Positions 36,315 to 48,500 of a DNA stretch of 64,000 nt are shown here, piece after piece; within the stretch, counting starts at the first letter, position 1; the number at the start of each line of letters is the position of its first letter. Source of the stretch: Heliocidaris tuberculata (lineage: Eukaryota > Echinodermata > Echinoidea > Camarodonta > Echinometridae); contig CM046833.1 of NCBI GenBank assembly GCA_025618425.1, positions 743,172-807,171 on the forward strand, in the 5' to 3' direction. Under the pieces are notes generated by a model that saw nothing but the letters and a program-made list of their open reading frames with translations, was not told the DNA's origin and did not search any database. The position numbers and the translations under genes were made by a program.

Positions 36315-39300
36315 AGCGCTGGTCAAAAGTTTCAGTACACCTTAGATTTTGTGACAAGTTTTTACTTCATTATCTATTCATCGCATAATGAGCCTGTGTA
36401 GGCACTGACAGATGTGCTAATGGTTTGCTAATACATTACATACACATATTCAGGTTTAATTTACTTTGAGAGTACTTGGTTAGCTACCCACAACTTACGA
36501 AAAATGACATAACAACATATGCAATTTTATGGTACTTATCTATTAAAAAATCAATCGAAAAACCAGGTGCACAATGAAAAATTATAGCCATAGTTTGGTT
36601 ATTGACTTTCACATAATATATTCCCTCCATGAATTTCCAAAAAAAATATTACTTGAAATGTCAATTTTGGTATTCTAAAACAAATGTTCATGGATGTTGC
36701 TTAGACCTTCCTATTCAACTCAAGGTGTTTGTGGTTAAGGTCAAGAGACAGAACATGCAAAACCATTGGAATTCTGTAACCTTCTTCGCTGGTTTCTTTC
36801 AATAACACGTATTTTTGCATAGCTTGCATGTGTCTTGGGGACACTTTACTGTTACAATGAAAATATCCCATGTATGCATTTCCCCAAAAGAAAGAAAGCT
36901 GGTATCTTGCACTGAGGAAAACTATATGTAGTCTGTGAGTTTTGTGTTGGACTCACATATGTGTCTTGACCGGGGTCTCTTGATAAAATAATTTCCAACC
37001 ATTAAACATATACTACTTAGAAGGAAACAAAAAAGGAGAAAAATTCAATTGCTCACAATTCATTACATATAATTTTCATCTTTCTTTTGATTTTTTTTTT
37101 TTTTTTTGTATTTACCTCGCAACTTCTGTGTACTTTTCACCATTCCCGCAGCAAAACATTTTTCATAGAGTTGTTCGGGCAGGTTTATAGCCCTTCCATG
37201 GCCATCACATTTATTTTTCCAAAAGCACAATGCTCCATAGAGATCGTCATTTGATCCGTACGTACTGCCACGGGAGCCTTTCGAGAAGAATAAAAATTAG
37301 ATTGAAACAAAAGTAATAATGTACCAAATAGAGAAACCTTAAGGTATCGGATTGTATTGAACAATTAGAAATTGTGGAAATTTGAATTTTAGTAGGTGTT
37401 GTAGTAATTATGACAAGTCTACTACAACAACATGTTCGTTAGCGCAAGCTTAGAGGGTGTAGGAATACCTGTGCTATTTTTCTTTTTCTCACATTATCAC
37501 ATTAACACACTCTGGGCAGTGTTCTAGTCATTCTCCTGATGACGATCAGAGCATACTGACCAAAACGTCGAGAACCACAGAGCTCTTAGCGAAGCTCACC
37601 ATCCTTGCTCAGGGCTCTCATTCCTTGAAAGAATACATGGTGTAACCCTGAAAAACTAAACCTACAATTCAGTTTCTCCACTATGAAAAGTATCGCTGAT
37701 ACTTCACTTAATTATCACATTTGTTTATCATTGATTTGTTACTATTTTAAAGCCTTTCCGTTTGCAATTGTGCCTAATGATATTGCAATTTTCAAGGATA
37801 TGCTGGACGGTTTACTTATTGAGCTGGGTCCGAAGTTAAATCTTTAAAAATTCTTAATTTTGTTGGAAAGTGTATCTTCTCCCTGTGATCAGCATTTAAG
37901 AGGTGTCAGGTTATACTAGATTCGTTGTTCTGCTACTGAAGCTACTCTAGAACATGAAGATTAAAATAGCGAATTTCAGGGAGTAATGGAAGAATAATTG
38001 CAACACAATTTATGACCCTCCGGTGAACCTCAGGATGATCTTTAAAAAAAAAAACATAGACAAAATTAGGAAAATCTAATAATTGGATAGTTTTGAAATT
38101 TGCATGATCTGCAAATTATGTTATATTACAAATATATATATATATATATATTCCCTGCGAATATGCATTGAAGTTTTCCACTGAAATTTGTTTTCAGTGC
38201 TAACAAGATGATGCGTTCAATGTTAATGAAACACAATACCTCACTGACAGCCATGACTTCCCCCAGCATTGAAAGCAAATTCGAATTTTCATATTTTTAC
38301 CTGATTGAAAAAATTTGACTGACCAAAGTTATAATAAACACGATGGATATATTTTGAGGTCCAAATCGGGAATTGAATTTGGATAATAAGCGCTAATAGA
38401 TAAATAAAAATTCACATCTTTCATAGATAAAATGTGCATCGAAGTATCTACTGGGGAGATAATTTATGTGTTCAATACAACATGTTCAATGTAATTAAAA
38501 AAGGTTTAGGCACTACCAAATAAATATATAAAAACGCAACTTTCTTTAATCGTTAAAGCAAATAGCCTTCAACTCTAAAGATATTAAATACCTTGTGTAG
38601 TTTTGGTAAGTTTTCGAGATCTTTTATAACATTTCTTATATTTTAGATGATAGTAACAACATATTAGCAATACTAAGATGCTTTGAAGATTTTCCTCCTC
38701 AAATGGGACATTTAACAAAAAATTTGGAGCCCAAATACTTTTTACCCCTCATTTAATGAGGGGTAAACAGTATTGAGGCAGCAATTTTTCGGCCCTGAAT
38801 CAGTGTTTTGAAGAACATTCTAGTTTATAACACGGTTGCGTTCTTGCAATTTTTCGTCGGTCGTAAATACTATCGTGATTGAGATAGCCAATCTCAAACG
38901 CAGAAAACGATGCGTTTTGAATTATGATTCAGCCAGAATCACTGTCTCTGAAATAGGCCATTTTCGTAATGCATTCAGATTTAATGCTTACCTCTTTGTC
39001 AATTCCTAGTTACGAACTATTACATCCACCTGTTACAAGTCATTGTGTTTCACTAGTCAGAATGCAGATTTCATACATCAAGTGTTCCTAGGTTTGACAA
39101 GCCAAATGTTTGTCCAACCTGACAACACCTAATACATGCAATTCCCATTCTGACTATTGAAAAAGAATAGTTTTTTGCAGGTGAATGCATTGGTTTGTCA
39201 CTAGGCAAACGTGTATGAATTTGCATATATTACGAAAATTGCCTATTGCATGAACGTAACCGAAATCTATCTCGAAAACCTTTAAATAAGTCATAATTTA

Positions 39301-42300
39301 TGGCTGATTCCGGTGCAAAACCGCACACCTATCTAAAAGAAGCTTATACGAGAAAAAAAAAAAAAGAATGTTAAGAAAAAAGAAGAAATCAGGACAAAAA
39401 TACAGATCATCAAACATAAGAATAGAAGGAAAGAAAGAAAGAGAAATTGATGGAAAAATCGAAAGAAAGAAATAAAGTAAAAAAAGATAATAATAGAAGA
39501 TGAAAGAATGAAAATAAAGAAACAAACAGGGTAGAGTAGAAAAAAAAAAGATTGAAAAAGTAGAAAAATAAAGGGAATCATGAGTAAATAAATAAAGAGA
39601 AGATGATAAAAGAATAGAAAAAGAAATGACATAAGGAAAGACAGAAATAGAAGATGAAAGAAAGATTTAAAAAAAGGAATGACGTAAGAAAAGAAAAAAG
39701 ACCCCCAAAATACAAAAGAATAACATAAGGAAAGATAGAAAGAGAAGAGAATTAAGAAAAATGAAAAGATACATGAGGAAGAATAGAAGAAAAGATGAAA
39801 GAAGGAAAAAATAAAGGAAAATATAAGGGAATACGAAAAGAAGATGATAGAAGGATACAAATAGAGAATAACATAAGGAAAGATAGATAGAGAAGATTAA
39901 AAAAATGAGAAATAGAATATATTAAGAGTTTCTGACAAAAGAACAGATGAAAGGAGAAAAAAATCAAGAAACCTCAAAAGAAATAATGATTATAGAGGAA
40001 AAAGAAAAACAAAGAATAACATGAGGAAAGACAGAGAGAGAAGATGCGAGAAAACAAGGGATTACATAAGAAGAAACAGAGAGAGAAGGTGAAAGAAGAA
40101 CGATAAAAAAATATAAAAGTAATGACGAAAAAAAGATATAAGGAAAAAAAAATATGGAAAAAAGTATTTTAAAAAGAGTTGAGAGAAGTGGAAAAATAAT
40201 AACTTGAGGAAAGATAGAAAGAACGAAAGCAAGGCATTACGTAATATGGAAAAAAGGGAAAGAGAAGATGAACAAAAACAGAAATGCATTACATTAGATA
40301 TAGATAGCCGAGCAATTGTGGCTGGTGAATTTGTCGTAAAATCATTCGAACACATTATAGAACCTAATAATTATAATACATTTGATCAATCGAAAAAAGA
40401 AGTTTTTAAGATATAAGACGATGTAAAGGGCAGACTGCCTCTACTACTACTCTTGAGGGAGGGAAGGGGGTCGAAATGATAACTCTTTTAAAGTATTCCG
40501 CAACTAAATGATTACATTTTCTTGTAACCTAGCAAGCACATAATTACTGTACACAGCAAAAAAAACGCTGTTTAAAATTGTGTTGTTTAAATTTTAAGCA
40601 ATATTGTTAAAAATACAGACCCTGTATTTCAAACAAACGCTGTTTAAGACATCAATAATATTGTAGGATAATCGTTTAAACAACGTTTTTTAAAAACATT
40701 TAAAATTTGCGCTAAACGGGTTTCCTTCTCCGCCAAACACGGCCGGCTTTATCATGACGGATGACTTTGTGGTTGACATTTTGCAGAAGTTCCAAATGCC
40801 GGAGCTGATTTATACATTCAGAGGTAAGCATTTAAACTAAATATATTATAATCTGATCGCGTTTATACTCCAGGCACATTTGTGCTGCCATGACATCTAC
40901 ATGATATTTAGAGCTAAGCCACAGTCACAGATTAAATTATGATTTAGACCTGCAACTCTGCAAGTCGCTCATCCAGCGCAGAGCAGTTTTAGGTGCACAA
41001 AGTGAACGTGCTCGTGGGTCCGGTCCTATACTGTATGTACAACTGACTTAAACTGCGCTGCGCTGCAAAGTTGCAGGTTAACATCATATTTTTTTGTGAA
41101 TGTGGTCTAGATTTAGACATCATAAAGATGTCACGGCAGCACAGCTATGCCTTGACTATAAATTCGATCAGATTACAATGTACTTAGTCTAAATGCTTAC
41201 CTCTGAACGTATTAATTAGCTTTGGCTTTTTGAACTTACTTGTGTACAACAGCCTTAAACAACCATGTATGTTTACACATCTGTATCATTAGTGTTTTTA
41301 AACAATTAATTTTAACAGCAACTTTGAAGGTATATTTTTAAAACAATACTTGTGAAAAAAAGTTTTAGACAACTGTTTTTTAAACAACCTAGATGTTTTA
41401 AACAATTGATTTAAACAACAATTTTTTAAACCAACAGTTGTGAAAAAAAAAAGTTTTAAGCAACTCTGTGTTTAAACAACTTAATTTTTACAACCAGGAT
41501 GTTTAGAAGCTGTTGTTTAAAAAAATTGATTAAAATTTTAAAAGAAGAGCCTGTTTACAGTGTAAACAACCTTGGTTGTTTAGAAATTTAAACAATAGTT
41601 GTTAGAGTGACCGGCTTAAAGGGAAATCCAACCTTAATAGCAAGTGGATTTGAAAGAAAGAGGAAAAATCAGAAAAGCAGATTGGTGAAAGTTTGAATGA
41701 AATCAGACAAGCAATAAGAAAGTTATGATTTTTTTGAAAGTTGTAATCACTGTACATATGGGAATTTCAAATTGGCCAAATAGGTAATGTCACTGTGATG
41801 TAGCTGTGGACAACTCCCCCATTCGCTCCAACACACACAATGACTAAAGTGTCACTTTTTTTTTCTTCAAAATGTATTATTCAGTAGGATCTTTCTCTTT
41901 CATGAGGACCTATAAAAATATGTTATCTCCAATATATTTTGAGTACTTCCCCGAGGGTAAAAGCGCCTCGAAGAAAACCGCAAATTAATGTTTTTGAGTA
42001 CGACAAATGGGAGAGTTGTCCACAAAAATTTTCACAATCGAATCACCAAATTGCCAATTTGAGATTCGCATAGATGTAGTGATCTCATTTTTCAAACATC
42101 CATAACTTTCTTAGTCCTTGTCCGATTTCTTTCAAACTTTTACCATCCTGTTTTTTTTTTTCTGTTTTCACACAAATCATCTCATTACCAAGGTTGGATT
42201 GCCCTTTCAACAGGTTGTTTCAATAAAAATTTTGAACAATTGTTTAAATGATTTTTTACTGTGCAGGGTTGCTTTGAAATCTACACCGTACCATTCAATA

Positions 42301-42440
42301 GATTTTCTATAGCGACCTTGAGTTTGTCTTCTTCCCTCAGTTCAGCGGCGTACATGACCAATTTCCACAATTCATAATACGATATAAGACCTAGAGATGA
42401 AAAAAAAGTGTCAATTTCGATAATGCAAAATATAACAATA

Positions 42441-42531
<91 letters not shown>

Positions 42532-45500
42532 GTATATTCATATATACTACCACAATATTCCGGATTCGCTTCACTAAACAAAAATCATCCATTCTTAATA
42601 AACGGCCTTCCGACCTTCCCGTTGCCACACATTTTAATCTCCCTGTACACTCATTGGCGGATGTTAAAGTGTTCATATTTTTGAGGAGGATACTAATCAA
42701 CGGACGATAGAAGAATCGCTGAACTGCGAATAATTGTGAAAAGTAGGAGTTTCGAAGGGGAAGGTATGAACAAGGATCTGTCGTTCCAGGAGAATACTCG
42801 TTCTTTCGTTAACTTACAAGTGCTACAGTTGTTCGGTATCTTATCATTGAATCATGATAAATTTCTTATTTGGAATTTTCTCTCAGCTTGATGCTTGAAC
42901 TAAACTTTGCATTCAGTGACTATTTTAATCTCAACATTTTCCCAAATGTTTATCCAGACTTAGTCATTTTATATTTTTCTTTCACTTCTTCTCACAATAT
43001 ATGCACTTTATGAGTCTCATCACTATCCTTCTCTGTCATTTTCGTATCGTTACATAATATACTGTAAAGCGCGCTCAACCACCACCTGATCATCCCCATC
43101 ATCTGTGTTAGTCGCGCATGCTCAGGTTGCATCACCATGACTTCATCATATCTGCAGTCATGGTTACTTTGCCATTATTGTCATAAATTGTCATTGGCTG
43201 CATCACTGTGACGGGCACGCATCCTTAGCCACCCTGTCTGTCTGAGAATGCACATTCTGCATCTTCAAGTTTTGTTTTGTTTTGATACCGCATTGTATAC
43301 TCCTGACGAAGACGGAGGAAGCCGTCAAAATTTGAGTAGAGAAAATGAAATTGGCCACAATGCATTACAAATGCTTTTAGCCGTATTCTATACATATATG
43401 TATGTGTGCAGTCATGAGATATTACCATTTATAGTATCAATATTCGGTGTACTAGATACGCATTCGCCAGAAGAATGTGGTGGAATTCGTTATGAAAAAA
43501 AAAAAGAGAATTTTCGCTCGTCAGTAAAATAAAATTCATTCTTCTGAAAGCGCTGTAAAAAAAAAAAAAATGAATAAATTATTAAAGAATAAAATAAATC
43601 AGTGCGATAGGTCGACGTTCACTTAAAGACCCCCCTCCCCCCCTCCAAAAAAAAAAAAAAATCATAGAAGATTGGTATATTTTATTCATGATAGGGGTGA
43701 AGAATAAAGAATCATTAATAATTCTTCAAAATCAATATTAAGTTGATTTCGATATTCGATATTGGAATTCACAACATTAACAGATCTTATAATGTATGGT
43801 GTACGAAATTCATGCGTGACCTTCCCAGAGGGTCAGTTTCTCAAAAAGTTTATAAGGTGTCCGAAATCCACAAAAGCAAATGGAAAGAGGAACATAGGAA
43901 TATTTTGGTTAAAATCTTTCTTTCGGAACTAGGAATGATTTCACTGAAATAATCAAAAAGAAAGAAAAATATTACTATCGTTTTACTATTTGGTTCGTAA
44001 TGAATATCAGTATATTGGAACAAGGCTAAATTCGGTGCAGCCGAATCAAGCAATTGACGATTTAAGAAAAAATTAAACAAAACAAAACAAAACAAAGACA
44101 AGATGTCAGTATCGAGTCATAATGAAGTACCCGCAGAGCCTCTTATAAGAGAAAGTAAACAAAATCTTCGAGTACTCTTATCTCCTTATATATATTATAT
44201 ATATATATATCCTTTATATCATTTATATAAACATGATAAAGGTTTGTAGAATTGGAGAAATCATTGATCAGATCAAATATTGCTTTAAAAATGAAAAAAA
44301 AAAAAAAAAACGGCACTTAGTGTGCACCAAGTCTACAGTAGAAGTGATCGATAGGTAGATAGATAGAGATAGTTGTTATTTGTGTACACCCTCGGTTTAT
44401 AGGTCATTTCGACAAACTCTTGATCGTCCCCTCTATACATACCAACTCTTCATCCCGCGGGATGACTTGGCATCTAAAACAATCACATTGTAAAATACGA
44501 CTGCGTATCCATTATGCCTCCATCTCAATTCGAGTAATTCAATATTACCATTTACCAGTACATATCTAATATATAGTTTGATAATTGGTATTTAGTTATG
44601 CTTTTTAAATGATGATTAAGATTTTTTTAATTGTATAAGCCCCCAAATAGCAATGAAATCAGTGTTTTAAAGGTAATGTACAGTTTTGCTAAGCCCTCAA
44701 AGACTTTTCGTCAGATTTCATTTATTTTAGATGATAAACAGAAAGATGCTAGCTGAACTAAGGTGCTGTAATGTTTTTCCTCCTCAAGGTAAGAAAATAA
44801 TTTAGATACCAGGACATGGATCAAAACTCCTACACTGGCACGTTGTACGAGACACGTGTAAAACCAATCGGGGACTGTGCATGTAATACCAAAGGCAATA
44901 CACACGCTATATCCATGCGAAGCACTGGGACTGTTGTAAGGATGGATGTAAGGGTGCCTGGGTAGGGTAGTGTTTTGCCGTTATCTAGCCTTCCTCACAG
45001 ATATTTACACTAAAATTCATCTGAAATCATCTCGTACCTATATATTTTTTATACAAGGGGAACAACGTGAGACTATATTTAACACGTGTCTTTCCAATTT
45101 CAATTTTGCTACCCAAACTGTGCACGAGCATGAGCTTTAAGCTTCCCTAGACAGACTATCACCCAATTACCGCCATCTGCAGTTGTGGCAAGTATCATAA
45201 TGGCGACCTTCTTGTCAACTCGTTCACGTTAATGAACGTAAGGAGAAGTTTACACCATTATTTGCAATTCATTTCCTTTTACAGTTTACAGAGATTATAG
45301 CACAAACGGAAACCGAGACAGAATGGGGGAAGGTTATTTAAATCATTGGAAATCAAAACGATTTTCCACAACACCAAGAGAGCCATCATTTATAGTCTTT
45401 TTTTTTTTCTTTCTTTCTTTCTTTCTCATCTATACTGAATCTAATTACAATGATCAAAATTATCCTTGGGCTTTCTAAATAATTATTGGCACTTTCTTAA

Positions 45501-48500
45501 ATGTAAATACAACAAATTCTGAAGTACATATACCTGAGTATAATGTATCCTGCACAGGCAAGTATGAATAATTTGCTGTAATTGAATTCGGAGAAAATAG
45601 AAAAAAAATATCAATGGATGCATATAAAATATGTTATAGTAATAATAATGTTGAAATACCTAGGGGCGCTAAAAACATATGGTACCATAGTGCTTACTCC
45701 CGTGTGAGTAAAAAAAAAAAGGTTACACTTAGAAAAATTATTATTTTGTTTAAACTCAGTTATGAACGCAAAATTATTACACATATTTTGAAAAAGTATC
45801 TTATCCCGCATCATTTGGTACCATTTTTTGTGTGGTATGTGTATATGCTTGGATGAACAGGAGTCAATGTTTGCGAGAGTGTTAAAACCAACTTGCGCCA
45901 GAGTACTCCTTATTGTGATATTTGAACAAATCATTTTGAATAGGGGCATTAACCCGTTGACGACGGCATTGTTGAGCTTGTAATATCCTGAAACGAGATT
46001 AATTTACCGAGAGCGGAAGCATTGTTGTACCCGCGCGTGCGAGCGGCTTGATCATTCAAGCGTTAAGCATGTCCGTACCCTGGTCCAGATTTCGCGCATG
46101 CGCATCGGCATTTAATTCATGCTCTTCGTCGAGTGAACAACCTTCCTCCGCGAGCGCTGTGGCCTGCCGCTCTTTTTCGTGAAGCACTATATATACATGT
46201 ACTTGTCTATACTTGTCACGAAATCAAGAGAAGAATGTTCTTAGAATATACTATCTTTATGCGCCACAGCTAATCCAAATATCAGCAATTAAATATAATT
46301 AAATGCCGTTCATATATTTCTTATCTATCCTGAAAGAGTCGCATCATCTTTATTCCGATTGCTTCTATTTAGTATATAGTAACTCTGTCATCTTATTTGA
46401 CCTCGGCCAGACGAATATTATATGTATATATATATATTTTTTTTCCTTTTTGCATTTGATCACCTTTCACAACAAATTATGATTCCCCTGATTATTCCAA
46501 ACCATGAAACTCTTCAAAGCTTAATCAAAATCAAGGAAATTATTTCATGATTGGGCACCTTCTATATTTCCATGTATGTCTGAATAATAATTTGTTTGAC
46601 AACTTATTTTACAAAACAGTCTAATAAAAAATGATCTCAAACAAATATAAGAATACAGGAGAAGAGAGACCTTCATTACTCCTTTCTGTTTGTGTTCTCT
46701 CTTCTGTCTGCCATAACCACCCCGCCCATCCCCTCCCCCTCGATCTCTCCCTCTCTCGTAAAGAGTTTCCTGCACCACTTTCGATTCACCAATCTCTCTG
46801 GGAATGCATTATCATTTCTGGTATGAATAGCTAATACTTCTTCTACAGGATACAAAAGAACAGCACTGGCCACATTTGCAGCAATCATTGTTCACAAAAG
46901 GTGAACTCAACCGTAGATCCCCTTCTTTGAGACTCTACCTGGTGGTTAAAGTTACCATTATTGTTCCCCTTTAGACGAACGGCCTATTGTCACATTTGAA
47001 AAGAACACCTGTAAGCGTTGCCATCCTGTTTGCACCCTTCTTTGATAGGCCTCAGCTATACAAGTTTGAACGTTATGGTACAATAGTAAATTTAGAAACA
47101 ATAACCCATTTATGATGGAAAGCTTTTTTTTTTTTGGGGGGGGGGGTGCATTTTTATACTTATAGTATCCAACCAACTAAATTCAGAGGGTAAACAATTA
47201 AAATGAAAATTTTCGTAAAAAGAAAAAGAAGGTCTAATAATTCTATACCAACCACGAATTTCACTATATACATAATTTAGTTAAGAAAACGGTGCCGGTG
47301 TTACACTGTTCAGAAGCAATAAAAATACAAGCAATGTAACACATTTTTCAATATATAATATGCGTGGAATTTACGGTATGATCATTATTCATGCGAGATG
47401 CCAATTAGATGTTTTACTCCACCCCCTCCCCGCCCAATAAATTAATAATACTGATGATGATGATAATAATAATAATAATAATGATAATAATTATAATAAG
47501 AGCCTTTATTGTGTTTTATGGGGCTGACAATGACGAATCTTGTTCCACTGGGGTTGTGCCGCAATGGTTCAGGAGAAGTAATAAAATGATGAAAATGTTG
47601 TCACATCATCCAATAAGATAAAGGCATATTTTCAAGAATATAGGCCTAAACTGCCAACACATTTATAACAATGTGATAGGGGAGGGGGTGTTTCAGAACG
47701 AATTTTATTCACCGGAATGTGATATTTATGTTTTTATATCTAGATCTACATCATTGCTTTATTTTTCTTTGAAGTTCATGCAGGCCTACATCTTATGATA
47801 ATTACTGAAACCAATAAACAAAATTCGTCATCGGCACATCCAGTGGTAGTGTGCCGAAGACCCATTCTGCTCATATTAGTATTCGTAATTTTGTAATTTG
47901 TAATACTTGAAAAGAGAAAATAGCGCATTATTTTCTTGTCATTCGTTATCTGCGTGTTCGCTAGTTGAAAGTGTCAGACAGCCTGCTGTATTCCTCTTTC
48001 ATCTTTCTCGAGTCCATGGTATCGTCCTGTTATCCACTTCCTTCCCCAAAATGCAGTAAATCAAATACTGTACAAACCACAAAGAGAGGTGGTGTCTTTA
48101 ATATTTTCCTTTCTTTTCTTACTCACTTTGCTCGTTCGCCAAATTTAGAAACTAGAAAGCTGATATAAATTATGCCAGCAAGAGACTCTAAATATGTACA
48201 TAGGTATGTAAGGTATAAAATTCAACACCAAAACACATTTAGAGAGAGTGATATGGTGAAAAATAGCGAGAGAGACATGAAAAAAGGAACATCAAGCTAT
48301 TCATTTTCCCTTCAAGGAGTTGCATTTTTTTCATCGATGCATGCATGGGCTTCTGCTTCATAGGGACGAATCTCCAATCGTAAGAAAGGGGAGAGGGTGA
48401 CCATTTCCCCGACAGTTTGTGCAAAGAACATGATGTCATTTATCCCACTGATTTTCCAGGCACTATCGGGGGATGGGGGGCATTTTTCATCGATGCATGG

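Larger units (their letters stand above)
34208..37115. other. Intron 6 of the death-fold gene
   Basis: AT-rich. It contains CA-rich patches near 34290-34335, a GC-richer patch at 35020-35290 with repeated GCGTAG/CTACGC words (imperfect inverted), a TA microsatellite and a Tc1-like end at 36.3 kb. No additional phase-1 exon was recognised. Confidence 0.5.
40552..42263 (+). mobile_element. TA-flanked foldback element, copy 1, carrying an exon-like segment and a nested MITE
   Basis: Left end CACAGCAAAAAAAACGCTG, right end TTTTTTACTGTG. Many GTTTAAAC-type words occur in the arms. A large inverted repeat pairs GAGGTAAGCATTTAAACTAA (40821 on) with its complement near 41198-41212. Copy 2 (58535-59680) is the same element inverted, without the nested MITE. 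Without the MITE this copy is ~1.12 kb, close to copy 2. Flanks are TA on the left and CA on the right, a probably mutated TA duplication. Confidence 0.75.
37278..42291. other. Intron 5 of the death-fold gene (5 kb), rich in repeats
   Basis: Contains hammerhead-like motif (e), a short TA run at 38132, a piece of the 29.2/44.7 kb dispersed repeat at 38640-38780, the purine tract and the TA-flanked foldback with nested MITE. No further exon recognised. Confidence 0.5.

Noticed and set aside
39298..40355. Four Phe/Ser/Ile-rich minus-strand frames up to 175 codons, resembling multi-span membrane proteins
   Set aside because: They are the complement of a purine-only tract; composition alone explains the hydrophobicity.
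46850..46899. Plus-strand exon-like segment (CTTCTTCTACAG, 50 nt, GTGAAC)
   Set aside because: Not a multiple of three, isolated, on the opposite strand to the gene, and no neighbouring exons found.
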